A stretch of DNA of 64,000 nt from Lasiosphaeris hirsuta (taxonomy: Eukaryota; Ascomycota; Sordariomycetes; Sordariales; Lasiosphaeriaceae): the NCBI GenBank assembly GCA_030549175.1, contig JAUKUA010000007.1, forward strand, positions 1,550,001 to 1,614,000, written 5' to 3'. Below, one piece after another: positions 13,969 to 25,300 of the stretch. The position numbers were made by a program, and so were the translations under genes. Every line of letters starts with the position of its first letter. Position 1 is the first letter of the stretch. The notes under the pieces were generated by a model. That model did not search any database and was not told where the DNA came from. It saw nothing but the letters and a program-made list of their open reading frames with translations.

Positions 13969-15473
13969 ATGGTTAGCAGCGGTAATGAAAAACGCGGTGA
14001 AGGCGGAAGCGGAAGCGTTAGCGGGAGCGGGAGCGGGAGTAAAAGCATGAAGAAGACGATAGTGTTTTTGCACCCTGACCTGGGCATTGGAGGCGCCGAG
14101 AGACTGGTTGTCGATGCCGCCGTGGGCTTGCAGAAACGAGGGCATCGCGTCGTCATCTTCACGAGCCATTGTGATCCGAGCCACTGCTTTGACGAGGCTA
14201 GAGATGGTGAGTTGCTTTTGTTGTTTAATTCAAGCCCCATGGGACTGACACGGAGCCCAAAGGCACCCTCGACGTCCGCGTGCGCGGCAACACGCTCGTC
14301 CCGCCCACGCTGCTCGGCCGCTTTGCCATCCTCTGCGCCATCCTGCGCCAGCTACATCTGATGCTGCACATCGCCCTCTTCACCTCTGAGCTCCGCGGCC
14401 TCGGGCCCCATGTCTCGTTCTTCGTCGACCAGCTCAGCGCCGGCCTGCCGCTGCTCAAGACGCTTGCGTCCGCCTCGCCCGTCTTCTTCTACTGCCACTT
14501 CCCCGACCTGCTGCTCGCCCGCGGCCGCGCCCGGTGGTGGAAGCGCGCCTACCGCCTGCCCTTTGACGCCCTCGAGAAGTGGAGCATGGGCTTCGCCGAC
14601 GCCATCGCCGTCAACTCGGGCTTCACGAAGCAGATCGTCACCCGGACGTGGCCCGCGCTGGCGCGGCGGCGCGACCTGAAGGTGGTGTATCCGTGCATCG
14701 ACACGAGCCCCCCCTCGGGGGGCCCCGAGGCCACCCCGCTGCCGTGGAAATCGGCCGGCGTGATCCTATCCATCAACCGCTTCGAGCGCAAGAAGGACGT
14801 CGCCCTCGCCATCCGCGCCTTCGCGGGGCTCGCGCCCTCCCGGCGCCGTGCCGCCAAGCTCCTCATCGCCGGCGGCTACGACCACCGCGTCCCGGAAAAC
14901 GTGGCCTACCATACTGAGCTCACTGCGCTCGCTGACTCCCTCTCCCTCAGAAACGCCACCGCCGCGACCCTCATCAGCGTCCTCGCCCACGACGACGTCG
15001 ATGTCCTCTTTCTCCTCTCCGTCCCCAACAAGCTCAAGGAAACCCTGCTGCGCTCGGCCACCCTGCTCGTCTACACCCCTTCCAACGAACACTTCGGCAT
15101 CGTCCCCCTCGAGGCCATGCTCCGCGGCGTGCCGGTGCTCGCCGCGAACAACGGCGGGCCCACCGAGACTGTCGTCGAGGGCGTCACTGGGTGGTTACGG
15201 GACCCCGGTGCTGTGGAGGAGTGGACCAAGGTGATGGATGAGGTGCTCAATGGGATGGGTGAGGAGAAGCTGAGGGAGATGGGGAGGGCGGGAGTGGAGA
15301 GGGTAAGGGGCCGGTTTGCGGATGTGCAGATGGCCGAGACGTTGGATGGGATTTTTGATGAGATGGGGGCAGGGAAAGGGATTATTAGTGATGAGCTGCT
15401 TTTCGCGATCGGGATGATAGGGGCTGTGGTGGGTGTTCTTTGTGCCGTGTGGATAATAGTCAAGAATTTATAG
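13969..15473 (+). CDS. ALG2: ALG2 alpha-1,3/1,6-mannosyltransferase
   Basis: Two exons, 13969-14206 and 14263-15473 (GTGAGT donor, AAAG acceptor), give 482 residues. By family, the enzyme adds the second and third mannose to Man1GlcNAc2-PP-dolichol on the cytosolic face of the ER, an early step of N-glycosylation. It is a GT4-fold glycosyltransferase. The N-terminal motif [11 protein letters not shown] lies at about residues 34-44. The nucleotide-sugar-binding motif [11 protein letters not shown] lies near residue 355 and is followed by [15 protein letters not shown] hydrophobic C-terminal helix at about 455-480 fits the known membrane anchor. I chose the ATG at 13969, in good context (A at -3), over upstream in-frame codons. 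An alternative Met at 14047 lies just before the conserved core, and the Gly/Ser-rich stretch between them is not conserved. The body of exon 2 is very rich in C and G at third positions. Confidence 0.93.
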
Positions 15474-16084
15474 CATAGGTAGCATAGGTAGCAATGAGCC
15501 AAGGAGGTGTAAGATAAGCAGGAATGAATACCTGCGATGCGTCTCGTAGAGTGTACACTGGCGGGGAGCCCCGGGACTTGATAAAGCGTCGGGTTTGGCT
15601 CTTGGCTTGCGCCTTTTTGTTGACCCTGCTACTCACCTTCGAGACCTCACGTAATCATGTCCTAATCATTGTTTTGCCTTCGCCGGAGACTCAAGATGCA
15701 ACAGGACCGGTCTCCTGCTGCTTCCTTCCAGATTAAACTAACACAATCGAGCCAAAGATAACATAAAGCCAAAATATGTGTCATAATTCATTACCAATGC
15801 CTCCCCCTCTATCCCCTCGTGAATGCTTGCTTTGTAACCATACATCCCGGTAGTACTTTGCACCTAGTATTATTTCCACCATGCACCGACAAACACCCCC
15901 ATTCCCCATCCCCACCCCCCCCCCCCCCCCAAAAGCCCGATGACAACAGCAACAAACCCTGATACAAAAATATTTTAAACACATGAGTAACTCCATACCC
16001 ATTAGCCATATGCATGCCCCCACCACGCCCTGTTGTTACACAATACCCTTATCAATACCAGATTCCAACACGTGTATCACCATC
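15474..16084. other. Convergent 3' region of ALG2 and cdc11
   Basis: The two genes end tail to tail here. A run of 16 C (15915-15930) lies in the middle. The word AGCATAGGT is directly repeated at about 15472-15490, right after the ALG2 stop. I see no gene. Confidence 0.5.
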
Positions 16085-19000
16085 TCAAGCAAAGCTATCC
16101 TCCGCAGGCCACCTTCCACTGGCCTCCACTTCCGCTTTCACATCCACTTTGCTCCCGTCTTGACGAACGACAAACCCCTTCTCGGCCAGCGCCGCCCACA
16201 CAGCGTCCCTGCACCCCTCCACCTCCTTCCTCTTCAGTGGCAGCCCATCCAACTTCTTTACTCGCCTGCACGCACTCGCAAACATTTGCTCGTGCAGCCG
16301 CCTGCGGATGCGCGTCTCCATATCAAGACGGCCAGCGTATGACTGGTCGCGCGCCGGATCCTGGTCCGGCAGCGCAAATGGGTCGCCTTCAGATGCATCC
16401 TCGGCACCGCGGCGCACGACAACCTGGACGGGCGCGTAGAAGCCTTGCGTAACGGGGTTATCGCGGACGTCAACAGCTGTGAGGTGGGGGAATTGTGCCA
16501 ACGTCTCGATAAGGACGGCTGAGTCGGCCAGGCGGTTGCCTGATGCCAAGACACGCTTGAGGCGGGGGATGTAGCGCAACGGGGTGAGATCGGCCATGGC
16601 GTTGAGGTTGATGTTGAGAACGCGCAAGTTGGGCAGCATGAGTCCAAGATTTTCTGGTAGGGACTGCAGGCCACAGTTGGCGAGCTCGAGGAGCTGTAGG
16701 TTAAGTAAGTCAACGGTTGGCGCGAATGCCTCTAGGAGGTTACCCGATAAGTATAGCTTGCGGACTTCATAGGCCCGCGAGAGGAGGTTGGGAATATCGA
16801 GTGGCTCTTTTCCTCTCTGCTCACGCAGAGATAGACTATCGATCCGGCGGGCGCGCGATAAGCCTGAGATTTTGCTTAGGCAATTCCGGTCAGCATGTAG
16901 GAGGCGGATGTGAGGTATCATCTTGAGGTCAAGGGCTGATAGCTTGTTGTCATTAAGCCTTAGATACCGGAGAGAGAGGAGTGGCTTCTCAGAGGCTATT
17001 TCGAAGCTCTCAAGTTGATTGCCCTCCAAGTTTAGCGAATCGAGAGCGGCTAGTTGCTCAAGGTTGATGATCCGCTTGATCTTGTTGTTCTTCAGATCCA
17101 GATCAGTGAGCCGATGCAGTCTGTTTTGGTCAAAATCAAGCTCTTCAATAGCGTTCCCCCTGGCACGGAGGCTCTGAAGTCCGTCGTGGAATTTGATGCC
17201 ATCCAGGCTCGTGATCTGGTTGTTGTCCACCCTCAGACTCCGTAGGTGGACTAGGCCCTTGAAAGCGGCGAGACTGGTGAGTCCATTGCCCGAAACGTCG
17301 ACATATTGGAGGTTCGCCAGATGGTCCCAAGCAGTCAGGCCGGAGAGCTGATTGTTCGTCATCTTCAAGTGGCGGATAGACGACGGGATGCCATTGAGAT
17401 TTCCAATCTCATTATCCGAGACATCGAGGCTCTCAAGACGAGCGCAGAATTCGTGAAGCGCATGGAGGCTCTCTAATCGCTTGCTGCGCAACTCGAGCTC
17501 CCGCATGTCTTCCCAGTAGGGTTCAAATGGCTCCGCCTCGGCAATCTTCCCCACTAAGTCTCGTGTGTTCATCGACATCACCCGCTTAGAGCGATCGCCG
17601 GTCACTAGACGATGATCGCCAACAATATAGCTTGCCTCCAAAGGCAGGCTCTCCTCCCCGTGGTGTATCGTAAACTCCGACAGGGGGCTGAGAGAGAGCG
17701 TGCCGACATACTGGCTGATGATCGGAGCCGCATCGGCACCGACAACTGAGCAGTCTCGAGGCCGGGCCGGAGTCGTCACGACGAAACTAAGGCCCGTGGG
17801 CTTCCCGCCCTCCGAGTCGCGACTTAGCACACTATTCTCTGCTACTACGCTAAGCTCCATGTTCTTCGCGCGTTCTTGACTCTTAATCTTATCGAGGATA
17901 GTCTCTTCGTCGCGCTCGTCAATCCTGGAGATAGGGCGCGCCACAAACGTCTGGCCCCGAACTGAGAGATGTCGCGAGGGGCCCTTAGATCTGCTTCTTG
18001 ACCTCGACGAGGCGTTCTTCAGCTTGGTCTGTATCGAAACCACCCGCCGGCCTCGTTTCATCGAGTCTTTTGGGGGGTCATCAGGGGCTTGTTCCGAGAC
18101 TATGGATCCCTGGGCAGCTTCCTCACGGTCTTCTGGCGTATCCTGGATGATGGAGGCCACCGGGGAGGAGAAGCTGATGGTCAAATTCCGTCGCTTCTTG
18201 CTACCCCCTCGGTCTTCGTCGATGCCAATCTCGTGCTCGACGGTTTCATTGTCGAGCTCTGCGGCTGCCACGATGTCCTCTTCCATCGTCTCGTTCGCGT
18301 GGTTTTGCTTGTCGGTGGATGATTCAGCAGATGCCTCCACGAGTGTTGACATCCGGATAAGATTCAGCTTAGATGTCTTGGCTGGGCTCGAAGGCGCGAA
18401 GCCGTTGGCCTCAGCTTCTGCTTCCTTTTGGGCATTTTGTGCTGCCACGAGTCTGAGGTTTTGCAGCTCCAGTGTCATATCGACGCTGAGATCGGGGATA
18501 TCGGCGAATGGGTCATCCTCGCTTGCTTCGGAGGGGAGAAAGTTGGTGCGAGTCCTTGCACTTCCCGACTTCCGTCGCTTGATCCAGATATTCCGTTGTC
18601 TATCCAAAACCATGTTCCCAACTTGGTCCGGGATCAAGTGCGAGACGCTCTCCGGCACAATCACCTTTCTATTCTCGGAGCCTCTCGACGAGCCGGTCGG
18701 GATTGACCTCCCGGTATCCTGGCCGGATGAACGACTTGAGGCTTGGGAAAGCACGCCAGAGTAAGGCCCATCAGCAGATTGCCGCTCTTGCCAGTCAGGG
18801 TTGTGCGATATACGCAGGTTTGGGGGGTCGCTGACGACATCGCCATCTAGGATAGATGGACGGGTGGCATTGATACTCATCGTGGCGCGAGAGTCCCGGG
18901 TTCGTTCCCTCGCGGCACGGATGGCTTCTTGGGCGAGAGTGACAGAGCGCACGGAAGAACCAATAATATCTCCCATGTCACTGGCTTCCTCGTACATCTT

Positions 19001-21595
19001 CAGGCGCTCCACAAGCTCGGGGTCCTCCTGTCTCGCGGATATCCTTGTGAGCGGGGGACGCCCTTCACGACTGGGGGGACGCGAAAAGGGCTCCTGTGTG
19101 GATTCGTAAGAGCTATCCATGTCTGGGGACTGTTGCTGTCCGTTCTCGGCGTCTGATTCCTCCAAGCTTGTGAGCCCGCTAGCTAAGCCAGCTTTACTGC
19201 GGATCATGGCCATGATCTTATTGGCTTCGTTGATAAAATCCTCAGTCTTGATGGATGGTTTGCGGTCTGATTCGAGCAACGATCCCAATGGTAAGTGGGC
19301 AGGGGTCTGAGCTTGTCTGGTGGAGCGGGCTGGCGACTTTTCGATCTCAGAAAGCGGTGGCCTTTCTCGCTGGGTAGACGATCGCTGAGTGGGTGTTGGA
19401 GTGCGTGGTCGTAGCATCTGGCGATTTGCTAGTACACCGGGATCTGCGAACTCGTTGCTATCGCCATGCCGTGCGTCTTTTCGTTTCCTACCGATAATGG
19501 ATTGCATTTGCTGATGCGATAGCTGAACAGTATCAATGGCCGGAGCATGTTCCTCAACCCCATAGGCAATGTCTGACTTGTGAAGCGTTCTACGCCGCTT
19601 CGGAGTCGGATCTTTGGATGGTGATGTTCGTGGCCGTTTAATTTCGGAAGCCCTATCCTTCCGTTTTGGTGTAGAGAGGATATCAGTAATATTTGGGAAA
19701 GGCAGATGCAGCTCCTTTCTCTTCTCAACTGCTTCAGCTCTGCTAGAGCGCCTCGAGGACAAAGAAGTAATCGACTTTTGGCGTTTCCTTGGGACTGACA
19801 ACTCAGGTGGCTCCTCGGATGGCGAAGAGTCATGACTGAGATCAAAGATATGAATCCTAGGCCCTTGCGGGAAGGTTGTGCTAGGGCCATCATTTTCCTT
19901 ATCCTCATCCAATTCTGACGCATCGTTGGACTGATACGAGAACTCATCATTGAACTCGTAACCGTCCAGATGGCCTGCTCCAAACTGGTTGACAGTAGCG
20001 GAAGATTGGCGATCGTCGAACTCTTGGTCTTCCCATCTGTGCTGGGCCCGAGATGGTGCCACAACTGCGCGTGTGTGGCCTCCCCGAGGGTGTTTGTCTG
20101 CCCCCGCCGGCTCCTTGTCTTGTTGAACACTTGAGAGCGAGTCATCGGCTGTCTCGCCTTGAAACTGACTCAATCTCCGAAGGAGTGTCTGGTTTGTGAA
20201 GGTGTCGTAGGGCTGGAAGAGCTTCAACGGGCTACCCGATGCTCCTTGCACACGCGCACCTCGCTTATCCGGGCTGGGATTTGGTACGGGTGGGAGGTCT
20301 GGACTGTCGACCGGGGTGTGCTCGGTTTCGTCATCCCAGTTTTCCATTCTAACGCTGGGGAATTGCTTCGGCGTACTAGCTTGGAGCGATTCCTCAGGAA
20401 GAAGCTCTGATGTGTCATTCAGGTTAGAGCTTAGGCGATGATTGCGGAAAGATCCATCATGCGACCGTCCGCCTCTCCGGAAGTTAATGAAGCCGCCGAG
20501 TCTCTCGTAGAGTTCGGTGGTCTCGACATTACCCTGAGTATCAGTGGTCCCTGATGGTTCGTATTCACCGGTGACAAGCATTTGATTCCGGCGCAGTATC
20601 TCGAGGCGTTTCCGTAACTCCTCAGGTGGGACATCTGCTGGGCCAAAACTTGTTTTGCCGCTGCTGGTCTGGCGCCGCTCGAGCAGGATCGGACTAAAGT
20701 CCTCGTGACGAACGTCGCTGCGATCACTAACCTTCCGGGAGCCTAGGCGAACTGCAGTGGGCTGGTGGGCTGATAATGCGGTTTGCTCTGTGGTAGAGCC
20801 CGCCTGGGAGCAACTGTCCGGCACCATGCTTGGCTCCGAGTCCATACTAGCTTCGTGGGATTCTTCAGATCGCTTATAACGCGTTGATATAGGCACCCTT
20901 CTGTCATTCCGCTCAGGCAACTCCTGGACAGATTCATCGACGTGTATTTCGACAGTAGAAGGGTCTCTTCCATAGAGGGGCGGGCTGGAAGGAAGGGTAA
21001 CCTCGTGCTGTGTCGTCCTGTCTTCGTCGTATGACGCGTCACCGGGACCGCCAGGGGCATTAGGGACGTCAGGGACAGCAGGTGGGGGTTTGAATATATT
21101 TTCCAGCCCGGTGCCACGAGAGGTGAACAGGTCGCGCTGCTCCCCATAGGACAAGTCTCCATACACCAGACGTTTCTTCCATTCTGGGGTCTCGCGGCTT
21201 CGCTTGGTAGGCGATGCGCTCTGTGACTTGTGCTGAACCGTGTTGTGGACGATAGATCCTGAGGTTGACGCTGAAAGTGAGCGGCTAGAATATCTGCCGC
21301 GCTCGTGTATCTTGACCTCTTGCGAGAGCTTCGAGGGGGTTTGGCGAGAGCCCGGAATAAAGATCTCGTTTACACTTCGTTCGCTCAGAATGTTGCTGCT
21401 GTTCTCGTTGGGAACTATTTGAGCCGGCTTCGCGCCAGGTGTCAATCGTGGTATTCGGCTTGCGGCGGTCGCGTCTCGCTTCGTCTTAGGGGTCGTCGCG
21501 TCGTGGACGGGTGCAGGGTCGACAATTGAAGCTTCAGACGCGGGCTGGGATACCCAGTCCTCGGAAAGGGAGTCGAGCCATGCGTGTGAGGCCAT
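16085..21595 (-). CDS. cdc11: Septation initiation network scaffold Cdc11/Nud1 (LRR)
   Basis: A single 5.5-kb exon encodes 1836 residues and starts at an ATG followed by ASHAWLDSLSEDW. A tryptophan-containing N-terminal motif of this kind is typical of fungal Cdc11/Nud1 proteins. Residues up to about 1300 are charged, Ser/Pro-rich and likely disordered, with many potential phosphosites. Conserved blocks include LSPLSEFTIHHGEE shortly before a leucine-rich-repeat array at about residues 1360-1710, with repeated LxxLxLxxNxI units. A short basic/acidic tail follows. By family, the protein anchors the septation initiation (mitotic exit) kinase cascade at the spindle pole body and is needed for septum formation. 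It lies head to head with the gene at 22328, sharing a 732-bp intergenic region. No intron is needed, which is unusual for its length but not for this family. Confidence 0.88.
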   Translation of the reverse strand: MASHAWLDSLSEDWVSQPASEASIVDPAPVHDATTPKTKRDATAASRIPRLTPGAKPAQIVPNENSSNILSERSVNEIFIPGSRQTPSKLSQEVKIHERGRYSSRSLSASTSGSIVHNTVQHKSQSASPTKRSRETPEWKKRLVYGDLSYGEQRDLFTSRGTGLENIFKPPPAVPDVPNAPGGPGDASYDEDRTTQHEVTLPSSPPLYGRDPSTVEIHVDESVQELPERNDRRVPISTRYKRSEESHEASMDSEPSMVPDSCSQAGSTTEQTALSAHQPTAVRLGSRKVSDRSDVRHEDFSPILLERRQTSSGKTSFGPADVPPEELRKRLEILRRNQMLVTGEYEPSGTTDTQGNVETTELYERLGGFINFRRGGRSHDGSFRNHRLSSNLNDTSELLPEESLQASTPKQFPSVRMENWDDETEHTPVDSPDLPPVPNPSPDKRGARVQGASGSPLKLFQPYDTFTNQTLLRRLSQFQGETADDSLSSVQQDKEPAGADKHPRGGHTRAVVAPSRAQHRWEDQEFDDRQSSATVNQFGAGHLDGYEFNDEFSYQSNDASELDEDKENDGPSTTFPQGPRIHIFDLSHDSSPSEEPPELSVPRKRQKSITSLSSRRSSRAEAVEKRKELHLPFPNITDILSTPKRKDRASEIKRPRTSPSKDPTPKRRRTLHKSDIAYGVEEHAPAIDTVQLSHQQMQSIIGRKRKDARHGDSNEFADPGVLANRQMLRPRTPTPTQRSSTQRERPPLSEIEKSPARSTRQAQTPAHLPLGSLLESDRKPSIKTEDFINEANKIMAMIRSKAGLASGLTSLEESDAENGQQQSPDMDSSYESTQEPFSRPPSREGRPPLTRISARQEDPELVERLKMYEEASDMGDIIGSSVRSVTLAQEAIRAARERTRDSRATMSINATRPSILDGDVVSDPPNLRISHNPDWQERQSADGPYSGVLSQASSRSSGQDTGRSIPTGSSRGSENRKVIVPESVSHLIPDQVGNMVLDRQRNIWIKRRKSGSARTRTNFLPSEASEDDPFADIPDLSVDMTLELQNLRLVAAQNAQKEAEAEANGFAPSSPAKTSKLNLIRMSTLVEASAESSTDKQNHANETMEEDIVAAAELDNETVEHEIGIDEDRGGSKKRRNLTISFSSPVASIIQDTPEDREEAAQGSIVSEQAPDDPPKDSMKRGRRVVSIQTKLKNASSRSRSRSKGPSRHLSVRGQTFVARPISRIDERDEETILDKIKSQERAKNMELSVVAENSVLSRDSEGGKPTGLSFVVTTPARPRDCSVVGADAAPIISQYVGTLSLSPLSEFTIHHGEESLPLEASYIVGDHRLVTGDRSKRVMSMNTRDLVGKIAEAEPFEPYWEDMRELELRSKRLESLHALHEFCARLESLDVSDNEIGNLNGIPSSIRHLKMTNNQLSGLTAWDHLANLQYVDVSGNGLTSLAAFKGLVHLRSLRVDNNQITSLDGIKFHDGLQSLRARGNAIEELDFDQNRLHRLTDLDLKNNKIKRIINLEQLAALDSLNLEGNQLESFEIASEKPLLSLRYLRLNDNKLSALDLKMIPHIRLLHADRNCLSKISGLSRARRIDSLSLREQRGKEPLDIPNLLSRAYEVRKLYLSGNLLEAFAPTVDLLNLQLLELANCGLQSLPENLGLMLPNLRVLNINLNAMADLTPLRYIPRLKRVLASGNRLADSAVLIETLAQFPHLTAVDVRDNPVTQGFYAPVQVVVRRGAEDASEGDPFALPDQDPARDQSYAGRLDMETRIRRRLHEQMFASACRRVKKLDGLPLKRKEVEGCRDAVWAALAEKGFVVRQDGSKVDVKAEVEASGRWPAEDSFA

Positions 21596-22327
21596 GGTGT
21601 CGTGTGGAAGGCGATCGGGAGGTACGACGTTGTGCCTGAAAGCCGACTACCTTGCTGCCATCAAAGCCGAAAGGTGGAAGGGAATGCGCTGCACTGAGAA
21701 AATTGGCGGGGTACCTAGTGCCAGTGGATGCAAAGTGGTGTGGGTGTGTTTTGCTGCAGTCTAGGAAGATCGAATGCTAAAACTGCGGGCTCGAGGCCGT
21801 GGCGATATCATTTGGGTACAACAAAAATATTGTAAAGCATGGAGAACCCGGCAGTCAATTTTCTATGGTGCCCCTGAGCTGTTCAATTACGATTGATGTC
21901 GGTCAATTGGAGCCCGGTTCGTGTGTGCAGCCAAAAAGGATCGCGTTTTTCGGTAAACATGAGCAGCCTTCATGATTGGACCTTGGACCTGCAGCTGCCC
22001 TTTGCCGTGGCAACGACGTAGCGGCCGTTTCACGATCAGAACCCTGTGCGTAAGCCGGTACGTACCTGAGCCGGATGACTTGCAGGCCGTTCATGTGATT
22101 CCGCGAACTAACTTTAATTGATTCTGTCGCGTCTAGGACGCGTGCACAAGCAATTTTTGGGGCCCTGGGCAACCACGCGCCAGTACACCCCAACGCCCAA
22201 CGCCCAACGACCCCAATCGCTGGAGCCTTAGAGTTTAGGCCCCACGACTCACCACCCACAAGCCACACACCCTATCATCGGCTGCATCTGAGGGCAATAT
22301 CTATCCGCCCACGCCAATGTAGTCCCA
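21596..22327. promoter_or_regulatory. Divergent promoter region, cdc11 / 1025-residue protein
   Basis: The region separates two head-to-head genes and must hold both promoters unless they are more complex. I see no coding potential beyond chance frames and no clear TATA box. An AT-rich patch lies at about 21818-21900. Confidence 0.5.
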
Positions 22328-25300
22328 ATGCGCAGCAATACCGTGACCAGGATGGAGAAGAACGCTCCTCCACCCGGAGACCGCGACTGGCTCCAGCTAG
22401 AATACTTCGCGAACGAGCCAATATACTGCGAAGCCCAGCACGACTCCGACGATGTTCTGTATTCAGGATCCGATGATGACGCTTACGAAGACCCTGCCGA
22501 AAGACGCATCCGTTGCGAATACCAGGCGCAGCGCTACCTCAAGGGTAGACCGACCCTCTTGCTCTCGGCCTCTCTCCAGGGCCCATTCGACCGAGAATCT
22601 GGATGGAAGAACCCCTGGCTATCGAGGTCGGGGGGAAGGGCTGGTTCGAAGAAAAGGAAGCTATTAGCGACAACAGACACAGTCGCTGAACAGCGGAGGA
22701 AACGTACCCGGCCGTTTATGGGAAGCAGCTGCCATCTGCTCAGCCCAGAAAGCAGCAGTGCACAACTCACACCTTACGAGTTCCTCAGTGCCAAAACCGC
22801 CACACGGATACGGGATTGGCGCGATAATGTCGTCGATGAGGCTGAAGCGGCTGTTGGGCAGTGTGTCGAACATGTGCACGTTGATGTCACTCCTTTGACA
22901 GCCAGGCCTGGGCTGGAGCTGGCTGCGACAAGCTCCCTTCGGCAGGAGGCTACCGATATGAGTTACCGAACCCGCTCAGACCGTAGCTTTCGCTTCCGGG
23001 CCAAACCACTCCGGTCTAAACCTGACAGGAGTGCTCGGGGTCGGCGAGATACCGCACCTCCAGAGTTCGAAGTGTCCGGGATCATGCCCAATGAATATAT
23101 CGATGGGGATGTCATCGAGGATGTCCCTACGGATGCACCTGAGAATACAACTGAGTTTGTATATCAGATTGTACCCAAGGGTACATTTGAGGATCAATCA
23201 CCTCCACAGCCCGAGGTCGTCATGCCCCATGAAGATATCTTTGCGGATACTCATGGGGATATTACTGAGGATGATCCTGAGAATATTGTTGAAGATATTC
23301 CTGGGGACGTACCAGAGCATGCAATTGAGGTTGCAGATGGGCATGTACCCAAGGTTGCATTTGAGGACATGCTTGAGGATACCCCGGGGGACACGTCCGA
23401 GGATACTCCCAAGCCAAAAAGCACCCAGGTTTTAGTACAGCCGGGTATACACCAATTGAAAAAGACACCGACAGCAAGGGCAACACAAGAGGATATCCCT
23501 AGGTCAGAAAGGCCCCGAGTTTCAGTTCATCCTAATGAACACACACATGAGGAGGCGCTGGTAGTGAGGGGGTGTACTGCTAGGACATCCTCGCTGATGG
23601 ATGGACCAACGCTTGTCCCTGGAAGATCCTATCTTGGCTCGGGAGGCCCTAAAAATTTTGGTATTGGGCACTTTTCTTTCGAAAATAAGTCCCCGTCATT
23701 CACAGAAAACGGTCTCGGGCTCCCTGGGAAGCTCCTTTGGCCCAAGCCACAGCAGCCTACCCAGAGCGTCTTGCCATCCGAGTCAGCTATAGATCTGGCC
23801 CCACTCCTAGATTTGGCACTTCTCGCATCTGCGGAGCTTGGAAATGAGGCATTGGTCCGTGACGAGGCTACACAGTCCGGGCTTGAGGCACACGGTCCTG
23901 CGGATGCCGCATCATCTTCCGCGGAATGTGATAAGAACACGGAATCTAATGAGAGTGCGGAATTCAATGAGAGCATGGGTCCCGAGGAACAGGATAAAAG
24001 CCCGGGCGATCAAGACGTCCCTAGCCATCTTGGCTGTCCTGCCTCCGACCTAGGAGTACAAAGTACACAGGAGGAAGGGGGCGCAGAAATCGTTTACTCG
24101 GCGAGTTGTGTCGTGGCTGAACCACCTGGGCTGGCTCCCCTTTCCGAAAATGCTGGAGGAAGCCAACATTCGCCGGAACCACAGAGCCCATGGACCGTCG
24201 AAACTCTAGTCATGCATCCCAAGGCCAAGCCTGAAGAATTCCCATCCATTATCAACCCAACTCCGGACCAGGCAGCATCACAAAGTCCCTGGGCCAAAGG
24301 CGACTCTCAGGTTGTGATGGTCGGCAAGGCGCGGCCGTATAAAGTTATGTCATCGCCTACGATGAGCCATGACTTGTCAAAGGCCGGAGATTCCAATCCT
24401 GCCCAGGAACTTATGTTCGATATGGATGTACAGATGTCGAACGCCGAACCACCACCTCTGCAGCCCTCGACTCCGAAGTCACAAGAGTTGTCACTACCGA
24501 CACCGGAATTCACGCTTTCAATAAAGTCCTTCCGAGAGTTCATGACCCCCTCGCCAGTCAAGATCCGCCGTATCTCCGCCGACGGCCAGCCTCCCGGCAC
24601 CCAACGCCTCGTCGACGCCGCAGTCTCCAATCCCTGGACGCGACCCTCAACACAGCTATCAACTAGACGACGAAAACTCAAGAAGTCCAAACGCGTCTCC
24701 TGGGCCCCCCTCCCTGGCGAAGAACAGTCTCTCCGGGATCATACAACCCCGGACCCCTTCCCATCATCATCACCCGCTGGCGCCGAATTCCCCATCGCAT
24801 CCTCAGCCCCCCAACTTCACAGCCGCCCGCGCGCCTGCTCTCCACCTCCGTCTAGTCTGGTTGCTACGGACCAACTCCCCACGGCAAATGAGAAATTCGG
24901 CGAGCACTTCGCCGCCATGGCGAACCGGCGCCGTAGGAGTACTACAGGGGTGGGCAGCATGGACCGAGTTGCCCTGCTAATCGGCACGCCGCGGATACGC
25001 AAAAGCTTATTGCCCAGCGCATCCCAGCAGGTGTGTGAGAGTCCTGCGATGGAAGCGATGGCGGAGGCATTTTTGGAGGCGGATGAGACAGTGGCGAGAC
25101 ATGAGGAGTGTGTGGTGAAGGCCCTGGGCGATGGAGGGGTTCGTGAGGCTATGGGGTTGGATGACGAGGAGGAGGAGGAGGAGGAGGATATAACATTTGG
25201 TTTGGGACTGGGGAATGGGGAGGAGCCGGAAGAGGAGCCAGTTGTCGATGATGTTACTGCCGTGCTCGACAACTTGGATGACTTCCTCGACCGCTGGGAT

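Noticed and set aside
14848..15234. 128-codon Ser/Pro/Thr-only frame in ALG2
   Set aside because: Out-of-frame reading of C-rich codons in ALG2 exon 2.
18024..18764. 246-codon plus-strand open frame inside cdc11
   Set aside because: Antisense shadow of a well-supported 1836-residue gene; Ser-rich with no domain.
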